A stretch of DNA of 64,000 nt. Source: Clavibacter capsici (GTDB lineage Bacteria; Actinomycetota; Actinomycetes; Actinomycetales; Microbacteriaceae). The notes beneath the pieces were generated by a model. It did not search any database. It had not been told where the DNA came from and saw only the letters and a list, made by a program, of their open reading frames with translations. Shown piece after piece: positions 9,083 to 18,286 of this stretch; within the stretch, counting starts at the first letter, position 1, and each line of letters opens with the position of its first letter. The stretch is from positions 1,860,001 through 1,924,000 of the forward strand of contig NZ_CP012573.1 of NCBI RefSeq assembly GCF_001280205.1, given 5' to 3'. Position numbers and translations under genes: made by a program.

Positions 9083-9122
9083 ACGACGGCCCGGGATCCT
9101 CCACAGGATCCCGGGCCGTCGT
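9083..9122. terminator. Perfect 18 bp hairpin after the DUF349 gene
   Basis: Two 18-base arms (9083-9100 and 9105-9122) are exact reverse complements around the loop CCAC. The centre contains CCCGGGATCCT. It begins 22 bases after the DUF349 stop. No T tract follows on either strand, so it fits the T-less actinobacterial hairpin terminators. Confidence 0.7.
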
Positions 9123-9155
9123 GCGTGCCGGCGGGGTCGGTGGCATGGTGCGCCC

Positions 9156-9764
9156 ATGTCCCCCCGCCTCGCCCCCGTCCTGTCCGTGCTCGACCTCCCC
9201 CTCGCCGAGCTGTGCTCCGCACGTCTCGACGGCGAGGTGTACGAGGTCGACGCCTGCTACTCCCCCGTCGACGAGCTGGCGTCGCCGTGGCTGCGCGCCG
9301 CGGCGCTCGCCGCGCAGGTCCCCTCCCGTCTCATCGCGGAGCGGTCGACCGCCGCGTGGGTGCACGGCGCCGTGCGCACTCCGCCGCGCACGCACGAGTA
9401 CTGCGTCGACACCGTCGCGCGCTGCCACCCGCCGGCGCTCCGCAACGTGCGCATCCGCGAGGTCGTGCTCGACGAGCGCGACACCGTCGTGCTGGCGGGC
9501 CTCCGCGTGACGACGCCGCTGCGGACGCTGTGCGACATCGCGCGCACGGTCGCCGACCTCACGCCGCGGCACGAGAGCGTCTGCCTCGGGCTCCTGGCGC
9601 TCCCCGGCGTCACGATCGCCGCGGCGCGCGAGCACCTCGCGGCCTGCGGCGCGCTGCCCGACAAGCGCCGGGCGCTCACGCGGCTCGACGCGCTCGCCCG
9701 TCGGCCGGTCGCCGGGGATGCAGCGGTCGGCCGGACAGGGACGGATCCGCTCAGCCCCCGTTGA
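9156..9764 (+). CDS. AbiEi antitoxin-like / hypothetical protein
   Basis: 202 residues from ATG 9156. The stretch LIAERSTAAWVHGA, followed about 60 residues later by RVTTPLRTLCDIAR, resembles the AbiEi-type antitoxin and DUF559-associated N-terminal domains common in actinobacteria. No AbiEii-like nucleotidyltransferase toxin lies beside it, so it appears solitary. Its last 14 bases overlap the end of the convergent rsh gene. The family assignment is by motif impression only. Confidence 0.6.
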   Translation: MSPRLAPVLSVLDLPLAELCSARLDGEVYEVDACYSPVDELASPWLRAAALAAQVPSRLIAERSTAAWVHGAVRTPPRTHEYCVDTVARCHPPALRNVRIREVVLDERDTVVLAGLRVTTPLRTLCDIARTVADLTPRHESVCLGLLALPGVTIAAAREHLAACGALPDKRRALTRLDALARRPVAGDAAVGRTGTDPLSPR

Positions 9765-12000
9765 CGCGGTACACGTCGTAGACGGCGTCTATCCGCCGCA
9801 CCGCGTTGAGCACGCGGTCGAGATGGGTCACGTCGCCCATCTCGAAGACGAACCGGCTGATCGCCAGCCGGTTCGACGACGTGGACACGGACGCGGAGAG
9901 GATGTTGACGTGGTGCTCCGAGAGCACGCGCGTCACGTCGCTGAGGAGGCCGGAGCGGTCCAGCGCCTCGACCTGGATGTGGACGAGGAACAGGCTCTTG
10001 GAGGAGGGCGCCCACTCGACCTCGATCATGCGGTCCGGTTCCGAACGCAGGGAGTCGACGTTGTGGCACGACGCCTGGTGCACCGAGACGCCGGCGCCGC
10101 GCGTGACGAAGCCGATGATCGCGTCGCCGGGCACGGGCGTGCAGCACTTGGCGAGCTTCACGAGGATGTCGGGGGCGCCGCGCACCAGCACGCCCGAGTC
10201 GCTGTTCCGCGAGACGCGCGAGCGCTGCGTGACGGCGAAGACCTCCTCGGCCTCCCCGCCGCTGTCGCCCTGGATGGACGATAAGACCTTCTCGATCACC
10301 GACTGGGTCGAGACGTGCCCCTCGCCTACCGCCGCGTACAGGGCGGCGACGTCGTCGTACTTCATGCTCTGGGCCACGTCCGAGAACGCGTCCTGGTTCA
10401 TGAGCTTCTGCAGCGGGAGGTTCTGCTTGCGCATCGCGCGGGCGATGGCGTCCTTGCCCTGCTCGATCGCCTCCTCGCGGCGCTCCTTGGTGAACCACTG
10501 CTTGATCTTGTTCCGCGCGCGGGCGCTCTTGACGAACGCCAGCCAGTCCTTGCTGGGGCCGCTGTCGGGGTTCTTCGAGGTGAACACCTCGACGACGTCG
10601 CCCGTCGTGAGCGGGTTCTCGAGCGGCACGAGCCGGCCGTTGACCTTCGCGCCCATCGTGCGGTGGCCCACGTCCGTGTGCACGGCGTAGGCGAAGTCGA
10701 CGGGGGTCCCGCCGGCCGGCAGGCCGATCACCTTGCCGTGCGGCGTGAAGACGTAGACCTCCTTCGCGCCGATCTCGAAGCGGAGCGAGTCGAGGAACTC
10801 CCCCGGATCCGCCGTCTCCGACTGCCAGTCCGAGATGTGCGCGAGCCACGCGAGGTCGGTGTCGCCCTGCGGCGAGACCTCCGTCGTGCGCCCGCCGTTC
10901 ATCCGCTCCTTGTACTTCCAATGGGCGGCGACACCGAACTCGGCGCGCTGGTGCATCTCGTGCGTGCGGATCTGGATCTCCACCGGGCGGCCCTTCGGCC
11001 CGATCACCGTGGTGTGCAGCGACTGGTAGAGGTTGAACTTCGGGGTGGCGATGTAGTCCTTGAAGCGCCCGGGCACCGGCGTCCAGCGGGCGTGGATCGC
11101 GCCGAGCACCGCGTAGCAGTCGCGGAGCGAGTCGACCAGCACGCGGATGCCCACGAGGTCGTAGATCTCGTCGAACTCGCGTCCGCGCACGACCATCTTC
11201 TGGTAGATCGAGTAGTACTGCTTGGGCCTGCCGGCGACCTTGCCGCGGATCCGGGCGGCGCGCAGGTCGTCGTTGACGCTGTCGATCACCTGCTGCACGA
11301 ACTGCTCGCGCTGCGGCGTCCGCTGCTTCACGAGGTTCTCGATCTCGACGTAGATCTTCGGGTACAGCACGGCGAACGAGAGGTCCTCGAGCTCCCACTT
11401 GATGGTCGAGATGCCGAGGCGGTGCGCGAGCGGCGCGTAGATCTCGAGCGTCTCCTTCGCCTTCCGCTCGGCGGAGGCGGACTCGACGAAGCCCCACGTG
11501 CGCGCGTTGTGCAGGCGGTCGGCGAGCTTGATGACGAGGACGCGGATGTCCTTCGACATCGCGACGACCATCTTCCGCACGGTCTCCGCCTGGGCGCTGT
11601 CGCCGTACTTGAGCTTGTCGAGCTTCGTGACCCCGTCGACGAGCATGGCGATCTCGTCGCCGAAGTCGTGGCGGAGCATGTCCAACGTGTAGTCGGTGTC
11701 CTCCACGGTGTCGTGGAGGAGGGCCGCGGCCAGCGTCTTCGGTCCGATGCCGAGGTCCGCGAGGATCTGGGCCACCGCGACCGGGTGCGTGATGTACGGC
11801 TCGCCGCTCTTGCGCTTCTGCCCCTCGTGCGCCCGCTCCGCGACCGCGTAGGCCCGCTCGATGAGGCTCACGTCGGACTTCGGGTGATGCAGCCGCGCGG
11901 TGCGGATCAGCTGCTCGACGGCGCCGGCGGGCTGCGCCCGGGAGAAGAGGCGGGGCACCAGGCGTCGGAGGGAAGCCGTGCTCGAGGTCGTCTCCGTCAT
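9751..12000 (-). CDS. rsh: Bifunctional (p)ppGpp synthetase/hydrolase (RelA/SpoT homologue)
   Basis: 749 residues, the stringent-response enzyme. Domain order is an HD hydrolase (ALLHDTVEDT with His96-Asp97), the synthetase domain (RFKDYIATPKFNLYQSLHTT near residues 312-333), TGS (EVYVFTPHGKVIGLPAG), and a C-terminal ACT domain (LLSDVTRVLSEHHVNI). The RFKD motif at 312-315 is the RXKD form found in bifunctional enzymes rather than the EXDD form of monofunctional RelA. The start is ATG 12000 with GGGAGG eight bases upstream. It is the last gene of the thrS-to-rsh block but probably has its own promoter. Confidence 0.97.
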   Translation of the reverse strand: MTETTSSTASLRRLVPRLFSRAQPAGAVEQLIRTARLHHPKSDVSLIERAYAVAERAHEGQKRKSGEPYITHPVAVAQILADLGIGPKTLAAALLHDTVEDTDYTLDMLRHDFGDEIAMLVDGVTKLDKLKYGDSAQAETVRKMVVAMSKDIRVLVIKLADRLHNARTWGFVESASAERKAKETLEIYAPLAHRLGISTIKWELEDLSFAVLYPKIYVEIENLVKQRTPQREQFVQQVIDSVNDDLRAARIRGKVAGRPKQYYSIYQKMVVRGREFDEIYDLVGIRVLVDSLRDCYAVLGAIHARWTPVPGRFKDYIATPKFNLYQSLHTTVIGPKGRPVEIQIRTHEMHQRAEFGVAAHWKYKERMNGGRTTEVSPQGDTDLAWLAHISDWQSETADPGEFLDSLRFEIGAKEVYVFTPHGKVIGLPAGGTPVDFAYAVHTDVGHRTMGAKVNGRLVPLENPLTTGDVVEVFTSKNPDSGPSKDWLAFVKSARARNKIKQWFTKERREEAIEQGKDAIARAMRKQNLPLQKLMNQDAFSDVAQSMKYDDVAALYAAVGEGHVSTQSVIEKVLSSIQGDSGGEAEEVFAVTQRSRVSRNSDSGVLVRGAPDILVKLAKCCTPVPGDAIIGFVTRGAGVSVHQASCHNVDSLRSEPDRMIEVEWAPSSKSLFLVHIQVEALDRSGLLSDVTRVLSEHHVNILSASVSTSSNRLAISRFVFEMGDVTHLDRVLNAVRRIDAVYDVYRVNGG

Positions 12001-12033
12001 CGTTCAGCCTCCCAGGCGTGTGCTGGAGACCAA

Positions 12034-12039
12034 ATTATC
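12034..12039 (-). promoter_or_regulatory. Candidate -10 GATAAT for rsh
   Basis: On the minus strand GATAAT lies 34 bases before the rsh start in a short AT-rich island (CCAAATTATCA on plus). A start of transcription near 12027 would give a leader of roughly 27 bases containing GGGAGG. I see no good -35 match. Confidence 0.4.
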
Positions 12040-12118
12040 ACCGCGTCCGAGAGCTCCCGACCACGCGGCGGCCGTCCGGACGCCCCGGAGGACCCGAGGC
12101 GGCTGCGCGGCCCGGCGA

Positions 12119-12478
12119 TCAGGCGACGCGGCCCGGCTCGCCGTCGTCGGTCACGACGTCGCCGCCCATCTCGGACCACGCGTGCATGCCGCCCGTGATG
12201 TTGGAGGCCGCGAAGCCCCCGCGGAGGAGCGCCTGCGTGGCGATCGACGAGCGGTGCCCGGATCGGCAGACGACGGCGATGTGCTGGTCGGTCGGGATCT
12301 CCGCCGCGCGGGCCTCGAGCTCGCCCATCGGGATGTGGTGGGCGACCGCGGAGTGACCGGCCTCCCACTCGTCCTGCTCGCGGACGTCCAGGAGCCAGGA
12401 CTCGCCGGTGGCAGTCCGGGCCTTGGCCGTCGCGGCGTCGAGGTCCTCGGGCACGCCTGCCCCCTGTGCGCTGGTCAT
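12119..12478 (-). CDS. Rhodanese-like domain protein
   Basis: 119 residues, a single rhodanese domain. WLLDVREQDEWEAGHSAVA precedes the active loop VVCRSGHRS, with its catalytic Cys present. It probably transfers or carries sulfane sulfur, with substrate unknown. Its ATG overlaps the secF stop in an ATGA arrangement (12475-12478), so it is translationally coupled to the Sec genes, although no functional link to secretion is known. Confidence 0.9.
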   Translation of the reverse strand: MTSAQGAGVPEDLDAATAKARTATGESWLLDVREQDEWEAGHSAVAHHIPMGELEARAAEIPTDQHIAVVCRSGHRSSIATQALLRGGFAASNITGGMHAWSEMGGDVVTDDGEPGRVA

Positions 12479-13485
12479 GCCTCCACCGTAGCCGCGGCGC
12501 GCTCGGCCTGGGCGCGGCTCGCGGCCGCGGCGGCGAGGGCGTCGCCCCGCTTCACCTTCGGCTCGCCCTCGCGGAGGTGCGCGTAGAGCGGGGCCGCGAT
12601 GAAGATCGTGGAGTAGGTGCCGACGATGATGCCGATGAAGAGGGAGAGCGCGATGTCGCGGAGCGTTCCGGCGCCGAGCACCACCGCGCCGATGAAGAGG
12701 ATCGAGCCGACCGGCAGGATCGCGACGACCGAGGTGTTGATGGACCGCACCAGGGTCTGGTTCACGGCGAGGTTCACGGACTGCGCGAACGTGCGCCGTG
12801 ACTCCTGCCCGTCCTCGGCCGTGTTCTCGCGGATCTTGTCGAACACCACGACCGTGTCGTAGAGCGAGTACCCGAGGATCGTCAGGAAGCCGATCACGGC
12901 GGCCGGCGTCACCTCGAAGCCCGTGATGCCGTAGATGCCGGCGGTGAGGACGAGGTCGTGCAGCAGGGCGACGATCGCCGCGACCGACATCTTCCAGGTG
13001 CGGAAGTACACCGACATGACGACGGCGGCGAGCACGAGGAACACCACGAGGCCCCACAGCGCCTGGCGGGTGATGTCCTGGCCCCACGACGGCCCGATGA
13101 AGGACTCGGTGACGCTGGACGTCTCGACGCCGTACGCGGTCGCCAGCGCCTGGCGGACGGCCGAGCTGTCCTCCGGCTGGAGCTGGTCGGTCTGCACGCG
13201 GACGCCGTCGCTGCCGACGGACGAGATCCGCGCGGGCACGGGCGTCACGGTGGCGACCGCGTCGCTCGCGATGTCCTGCGACTGCGACTGCACGCCGCTC
13301 ACCGTGTACTCGGATCCGCCCGTGAACTCGATGCCGAACGTGAAGCCGCCACGGACCAGGGGCCCGAGGATCGAGATGAGGATGCACACGGCGGCGATGC
13401 CGTACCAGAGGCGGCGGCGCCCGACGATGTCGAACGAGCGCTTGCCCGTGTAGAGGTCGTTGCCGAACTCGGAGAAGCCAGCCAT
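12475..13485 (-). CDS. secF: Protein translocase subunit SecF
   Basis: 336 residues, an RND-fold subunit that works with SecD to drive late, proton-powered steps of Sec export. The family motif FGIEFTGGSEYTV lies after the first membrane segment. Four or five further membrane segments follow, including GITGFEVTPAAVIGFLTILGYSLYDTVVVFDKIREN. The long charged C-terminus ends in an Ala/Glu-rich tail. The ATG shares a base with the secD stop (TGATG). Confidence 0.97.
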   Translation of the reverse strand: MAGFSEFGNDLYTGKRSFDIVGRRRLWYGIAAVCILISILGPLVRGGFTFGIEFTGGSEYTVSGVQSQSQDIASDAVATVTPVPARISSVGSDGVRVQTDQLQPEDSSAVRQALATAYGVETSSVTESFIGPSWGQDITRQALWGLVVFLVLAAVVMSVYFRTWKMSVAAIVALLHDLVLTAGIYGITGFEVTPAAVIGFLTILGYSLYDTVVVFDKIRENTAEDGQESRRTFAQSVNLAVNQTLVRSINTSVVAILPVGSILFIGAVVLGAGTLRDIALSLFIGIIVGTYSTIFIAAPLYAHLREGEPKVKRGDALAAAAASRAQAERAAATVEA

Positions 13486-15293
13486 CAGTCGTCCCTGCTC
13501 GTGTCGTCGGCCCGCGGCGCGTCGATCGTCGCGGTCTTCGTGGATCCGGGCGCGCGGCCCTCCGCCGCCTTGCGCTCGGCGATGGTCTGCCGGCGGGCGG
13601 CCTCCTTGGCGGCGGCGGCTCCCCGTCCCGAGGTGGCGGTGGGCGTGCGGAAGGTGGCGCGTCCGCGGTAGACCGCGCCGAGCGCCCGCGGGTCGAGTCC
13701 GCTCATGCGGTGGCCCTCGGCGAAGAAGCGCCGGTTCGCGAGCAGCTGGAGGATCGGGTGCGTGAAGAGCGACACCACGATGAGGTCGATGATCGTCGTG
13801 AGCCCGAGCGTGAGCGCGAAGCCCTTGACGTTGCCGACCGCGAGGATGAACAGCACCGCGGCCGCGAGGAAGTTGACCGTGTCGGACGCGATGATGGTGC
13901 GCAGCGCCCGCTTCCAGCCCTGCTCCACGGACGAGACGAGGCCGCGCCCGTCGCGCAGCTCGTCCTTGATGCGCTCGAAGTAGACGATGAACGAGTCCGC
14001 GGTGATGCCGATGGCCACGATGAGCCCCGCCACCCCGGCGAGCGACAGCCGGTACCCCTCCCGCCAGCTGAGCAGCGTGATGAGGAGGTAGGTGATCACC
14101 GCGGCGATGACGAGCGAGGCGACGGTGACCATGCCGAGCGCCCGGTACTGCACCAGCGAGTAGAGCACCACCAGCGCGAGCCCGATGAGGCCCGCGATCA
14201 GGCCGCTCGTGAGCTGCGAGGAGCCCAGCGTGGCCGAGATGACGTCGGAGCTCTGCAGCGTGAAGCTGAGCGGCAGGGCGCCGAACTTGAGCTGGTCGGC
14301 CAGCGCCTTGGCGCTCTCCTGCGTGAAGTTGCCCGTGATGGAGGGCTTGCCGTTGGTGACGACGCCCTGCGTGACCGGCGCCGAGATGACCTCGTTGTCG
14401 AGCACGAACGCGAACTGGTTGCGCGGCGACTCGAGGGTGATGAGGCGGGTCGACATGTCGCCGAACTGCTTCGTGCCGTCGCCGTCGAACACGAGGTTGA
14501 CCGACCACGTGCCGGTGCTGACGCCCTGGCTGGACTGCTGCAGGCCGCTCGTGGCGTCGGAGATGGTGCTGCCGTCGACCTCGACCGGGCCGAGCACGTA
14601 CTTCGCGGCGCCGTCGTCGGAGCAGGCGATGATCGCGCGGTCGGCGGGGGCGGACTGCCCGTCGCTCTCCGGGGCGGTGGCGCAGTCGTACGCGGCGAAC
14701 TCGGCCTGGAGGCGCGGGGTGACCCACGAGACGTCGCTCGGGCCGGTGGGCTCGGCGGTGGGCTCGTCGGAGAGCGTCGCGGGATCGGGCGTCTCGGCGG
14801 CGGCGGGCGTCTCGGCGGCCGGCGTCGAGCCGTCGGCGGGCGCGGAGCCGTCGGTCGGGGTCGGCGTGGGCGTGGGGCCCGCCGATGCGGTGCCGGGCGC
14901 GCCCACGAGCACGGGACGCAGCTCCAGCTTCGCGGAGGACTGCAGGCGCTGCATCGTCGCCGCGTCGGGCTCGCCCGGCAGGCTCACGACGATGTTGCTG
15001 CCGCCCTGCGTGGTGATCTCCGCCTCGGAGACGCCGCTCGCGTCGACGCGCTGGCGGATGATCGACACCGCCTGGGCGAGCTGCTCGCTCGTGGGGCCGG
15101 AGGACGCGCCGTCGAGCTGCGGCGCGAGGATGATCTGCGTGCCGCCCTCGAGGTCGAGCGCGAGCTTCGGGGCCCAGGACCCGTTGCTGAAGGCGACGCT
15201 GGCCGCGTTGCCGCCGGCCAGGAGGCCGATGATCACGAGCAGCCAGACGAGCTTGCGCCGGGCCTTGCGTACCGGTGTGGGCGACTTGGCCAC
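13485..15293 (-). CDS. secD: Protein translocase subunit SecD
   Basis: 602 residues. The N-terminal helix is followed by LALDLEGGTQIIL, then the periplasmic-side P1 region, then five membrane segments (GLIVAIGITADSFIVYFERIKDELRDG is the conserved RND segment). Residues about 132-188 form a Pro/Thr/Ala-rich low-complexity insert in the extracytoplasmic part, longer than in Gram-negative SecD. The cytoplasmic tail of about 90 residues is basic. It lies directly upstream of secF; the 129-base space to yajC contains a hairpin. Confidence 0.96.
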   Translation of the reverse strand: MAKSPTPVRKARRKLVWLLVIIGLLAGGNAASVAFSNGSWAPKLALDLEGGTQIILAPQLDGASSGPTSEQLAQAVSIIRQRVDASGVSEAEITTQGGSNIVVSLPGEPDAATMQRLQSSAKLELRPVLVGAPGTASAGPTPTPTPTDGSAPADGSTPAAETPAAAETPDPATLSDEPTAEPTGPSDVSWVTPRLQAEFAAYDCATAPESDGQSAPADRAIIACSDDGAAKYVLGPVEVDGSTISDATSGLQQSSQGVSTGTWSVNLVFDGDGTKQFGDMSTRLITLESPRNQFAFVLDNEVISAPVTQGVVTNGKPSITGNFTQESAKALADQLKFGALPLSFTLQSSDVISATLGSSQLTSGLIAGLIGLALVVLYSLVQYRALGMVTVASLVIAAVITYLLITLLSWREGYRLSLAGVAGLIVAIGITADSFIVYFERIKDELRDGRGLVSSVEQGWKRALRTIIASDTVNFLAAAVLFILAVGNVKGFALTLGLTTIIDLIVVSLFTHPILQLLANRRFFAEGHRMSGLDPRALGAVYRGRATFRTPTATSGRGAAAAKEAARRQTIAERKAAEGRAPGSTKTATIDAPRADDTSRDD

Positions 15294-15389
15294 CTGGACA
15301 CTCGACTTTCTTCACGGGACGCCCGCCGCGACGACGCGGTTCCCGGATGGAGGGTGGGAGCTGGCCCGGGCGCGTTCCGGCCCGGGTTC

Positions 15390-15415
15390 GGCGGGCGGCC
15401 CGAGGGGCGCCCGCC
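15390..15415 (-). terminator. Hairpin between yajC and secD
   Basis: GGCGGGCG / CGCCCGCC, an 8 bp perfect stem with a 10-base loop, begins eight bases past the yajC stop on the minus strand. A second self-complementary element (CCCGGG repeated at 15365 and 15381) follows. It could be a terminator or attenuator that sets yajC levels apart from secDF. Confidence 0.45.
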
Positions 15416-15422
15416 CGGTGGG

Positions 15423-15812
15423 TCAGGGGCGCGCGGTGGGCGCGTCGCCGTCGTCGAGGCGGCGGGCGGAGTCCGGCGTGCCGGTCTCGTCCACGACGTC
15501 GGCGGCGGGGGCCTCGTCCACGAGCGCGGACGCGTCGTCGGCGACCGGGGTGGTCGGCTCGACCACGCGCGCGATCGTCTGGCGGTGGAGCTTCAGCACC
15601 GTGCCGGGCGAGACCTCGAGGTACGCGAGGTTGTTCTCCTCGTCGAACGACACGAGCGTCCCGTAGATGCCGGAGGCCGTCATGACCTCGGCGCCGGGCA
15701 CCATCTGCGTCTGCAGCTCGGCGAGGTCCTTCTGGCGCTTCCGGCTGTTGCGGAACATGAAGAAGATGAGCAGCGCCAGGACGGCGAACATGATCAGGGT
15801 GAACGGGTCCAT
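15423..15812 (-). CDS. yajC: Preprotein translocase subunit YajC
   Basis: 129 residues from ATG 15812 (MDPFTLIMFAVLALLI). One N-terminal membrane helix is followed by the conserved RNSRKRQKDLAELQTQMVPGAEVMTASGIYGTLVSFDEE core and an acidic tail of about 40 residues. It is a partner of SecDF. The frame is open further upstream, but AAAGG sits before this ATG and homology starts here. Confidence 0.95.
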   Translation of the reverse strand: MDPFTLIMFAVLALLIFFMFRNSRKRQKDLAELQTQMVPGAEVMTASGIYGTLVSFDEENNLAYLEVSPGTVLKLHRQTIARVVEPTTPVADDASALVDEAPAADVVDETGTPDSARRLDDGDAPTARP

Positions 15813-15888
15813 GCGGGACGGGCCTTTCAGGGGCTGGGGGTGTACGGACACGACGAACCGGCGACGTTCCGCGGGAGGCCAGCTTGAA

Positions 15889-16968
15889 TCATAAGGCATC
15901 GCCGAACAGGGCCTCGGCGGCTCCCGACGTGCCGGACGCCCGAGCGGGAGGGGCCGGTGCGGCCGGCGCCTCGAGGCCGAAGTGCCGCCAGGCGGCCGGC
16001 GTCGCCACCCGCCCGCGCGGCGTGCGCGTCACGAGCCCGATGCGCACGAGGAAGGGCTCCACGACCGACTCGATGGTCTCCGCCTCCTCCCCGACGGACA
16101 CCGCGAGGGTGTTGAGCCCGACGGGACCGCCGCCGAAGCGCGTGAGGATGCCGCGCATCACGGCGCGGTCGAGGCGGTCGAGGCCGAGCGGATCCACGTC
16201 GTAGAGGTCGAGGGCGGCGCGCACCGACGCGAGGCCCGCCTCGGTGCCGTGCACGAGCGCGTAGTCGCGCACGCGGCGGAGCAGCCGATTGGCGATCCGG
16301 GGCGTCCCCCGGCAGCGGCCGGCGATCTCCGCGACGGCCTCGTGCTCGATCTCGAGGTGCAGCATGCGCGCGGCGCGCTCGATGACCTGCTCGAGCTCGT
16401 GCGTCTCGTAGAACTCGAGGTGCGCCGTGAAGCCGAAGCGGTCGCGCAGCGGGCTCGGCAGCATGCCCGAGCGCGTGGTCGCGCCGACGAGCGTGAACGG
16501 CGACAGCTCGAGCGGGATCGAGGTGGCGCCCGCGCCCTTGCCGACCATGATGTCGATGCGGAAGTCCTCCATCGCGAGGTACAGCATCTCCTCGGCGGAG
16601 CGCGCCATGCGGTGGATCTCGTCGACGAAGAGGATCTCGCCCGGCACCAGTGCCGAGAGCACGGCGGCGAGGTCGCCCGCGTGCTGGATCGCCGGCCCGC
16701 TCGTGAGGCGCAGCGGTCGGCGGCTCTCCTCGGCCACGATCATCGCGAGCGTGGTCTTGCCGAGACCGGGAGGGCCCGCGAGCAGGATGTGGTCGGGCGA
16801 GCGGTTCTGCATCGCGGCGGCGGTCAGCAGCAGCTCGAGCTGCCCGCGGACCTTGACCTGCCCGACGAACTCGGAGAGGGAGCGCGGACGCAGCGCGCCC
16901 TCGAAGGCCAGCTCGGCGTCGGACTCCGGGACGGGGCTCGACGCGTCGCCGTGCTCGATCCCGCTCAC
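15889..16968 (-). CDS. ruvB: Holliday junction branch migration helicase RuvB
   Basis: 359 residues, the AAA+ motor of the RuvABC resolvasome. [11 protein letters not shown] is near the N-terminus, Walker A is GPPGLGKTT, Walker B is LFVDEIHRM, the sensor is [18 protein letters not shown], and a winged-helix DNA-binding end follows. The GTG start overlaps the ruvA stop by four bases (GTGA, 16965-16968). Confidence 0.98.
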   Translation of the reverse strand: MSGIEHGDASSPVPESDAELAFEGALRPRSLSEFVGQVKVRGQLELLLTAAAMQNRSPDHILLAGPPGLGKTTLAMIVAEESRRPLRLTSGPAIQHAGDLAAVLSALVPGEILFVDEIHRMARSAEEMLYLAMEDFRIDIMVGKGAGATSIPLELSPFTLVGATTRSGMLPSPLRDRFGFTAHLEFYETHELEQVIERAARMLHLEIEHEAVAEIAGRCRGTPRIANRLLRRVRDYALVHGTEAGLASVRAALDLYDVDPLGLDRLDRAVMRGILTRFGGGPVGLNTLAVSVGEEAETIESVVEPFLVRIGLVTRTPRGRVATPAAWRHFGLEAPAAPAPPARASGTSGAAEALFGDAL

Positions 16969-17609
16969 CGGTCCGCCGCCTGGCCGGCCGGCGAGGCGCC
17001 CGCGGGCTGCTGCGGCCCGAGCATCCCGAGCGCGACGCGCAGGAGGCGGGGCATGTCGGCGGGTGCGCCCTGCTCGGCCGCGGCGGCGGCCGCGTCGTCG
17101 ACCGCCGTGCGGGCGACGCGCTCGGACCAGCCGAGGCCGATGAGGGCGGTGACGACGTCCGCCGTCACCGTGGAGGCCGCCGAGGCCCCGGTGCGCGCGC
17201 GCGGACGCGTGACGACCAGCTTGCCCGCCAGCTGCAGGACGATGAGCTTCGCCGTCTTCGGCCCGATGCCGGAGACGCGGCGGAAGGCGGCGTCGTCCTC
17301 CGCGGCGACGGCCTCGGCCATGGCCTCCGGATCCAGGTGCTCGAGCACCGCGAGGGCCGACTTCGGCCCGACGCCCGTGACCCCGCAGAGGAGCTCGAAG
17401 GCGCGGAGCTCGTCGGGCTCGGGGAAGCCGAAGAGGGTGAGCGAGTCCTCGCGGACGACGAGGGACGTGAGGACGGTGGCCTCGGATCCGTGCCGCAGCT
17501 CGAGCGCGTGCCGCGGCGTCACCGAGACGCCGTAGCCCACCCCGTGCACCTCCAGCAGGAGGGTCTGACCGGAGACGGACAGCACGGTGCCGCGGAGGGA
17601 GGAGATCAC
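16965..17609 (-). CDS. ruvA: Holliday junction branch migration subunit RuvA
   Basis: 214 residues. It binds four-way junctions and recruits RuvB. The N-terminal OB fold begins [10 protein letters not shown], the helix-hairpin-helix pair is [14 protein letters not shown] and [14 protein letters not shown], and a C-terminal RuvB-binding domain follows. The start is GTG 17609, the only sensible start near the conserved N-terminus. It lies 17 bases after ruvC. Confidence 0.97.
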   Translation of the reverse strand: MISSLRGTVLSVSGQTLLLEVHGVGYGVSVTPRHALELRHGSEATVLTSLVVREDSLTLFGFPEPDELRAFELLCGVTGVGPKSALAVLEHLDPEAMAEAVAAEDDAAFRRVSGIGPKTAKLIVLQLAGKLVVTRPRARTGASAASTVTADVVTALIGLGWSERVARTAVDDAAAAAAEQGAPADMPRLLRVALGMLGPQQPAGASPAGQAADR

Positions 17610-17626
17610 GACGTCAACCCTACGAG

Positions 17627-18235
17627 CTAGCGCCGACCCCGCTGCGCACGCTCGGCAGCGAGCCACGCAGCCTGCGCCGCCGTCGGTCCGGCGGCCGCGC
17701 CGGCGGCCGACGACGGCGTGCGCGTCGCCGGCGCGGGCGTCCCGGCGATGCCGGCGCGGGACATCCCGGCGCGCCACCCGGCGCAGATCGCGAGGGCCAG
17801 GGCGTCCGAGGCATCGGCGGGCGTCGGCAGCTCGTCGAGCCCGAGGATCCGCGCGACCATGGTCGCGACCTGCCTCTTGTCGGCCTGCCCGTACCCCGTG
17901 ACGGCGGCCTTCACCTCGCTCGGCGTGTGCATGGCGACGTCGAGCCCGCGGCGGGCGGCGCCCACGAGCGCCACGCCCGTGATCTGCGCGACGCCCATCA
18001 CGGTCGACAGGTTGTCCTGCGCGAAGACGCGCTCGATGGCGACGACCGACGGCCGGTGCCGGTCGACGAGCTCCTCGATGCCGTCGCCCACCGCGAGCAG
18101 GCGGTGGTGCAGCTCGTCCGTCGGGCTGGTCCGCACGACCTGCACGGCGACGATCCGGGCGGAGCGGTCGGCGAACACGTCGACCACCCCGACGCCGCAG
18201 CGGGTCAGGCCGGGGTCGATCCCGAGGATCCGCAC
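17627..18235 (-). CDS. ruvC: Crossover junction endodeoxyribonuclease RuvC
   Basis: 202 residues, the junction resolvase. Catalytic acids are visible: Asp7 in [10 protein letters not shown], Glu in [12 protein letters not shown], and Asp in [14 protein letters not shown]. The C-terminus has an extra Ala/Pro/Thr-rich tail of about 40 residues. It starts at GTG 18235. The order yebC-ruvC-ruvA-ruvB is the classical one. Confidence 0.97.
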   Translation of the reverse strand: MRILGIDPGLTRCGVGVVDVFADRSARIVAVQVVRTSPTDELHHRLLAVGDGIEELVDRHRPSVVAIERVFAQDNLSTVMGVAQITGVALVGAARRGLDVAMHTPSEVKAAVTGYGQADKRQVATMVARILGLDELPTPADASDALALAICAGWRAGMSRAGIAGTPAPATRTPSSAAGAAAGPTAAQAAWLAAERAQRGRR

Positions 18236-18286
18236 GGACGGGCCGCTGCCGCCCGCGCCGCTCCCCCGCGCCCCGGCGATGAGGAC

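Noticed and set aside
12119-13387. 422-residue minus-strand frame joining antisense of secF with the rhodanese
   Set aside because: Only the C-terminal 119 residues are rhodanese; the upstream part is an out-of-frame read of secF.
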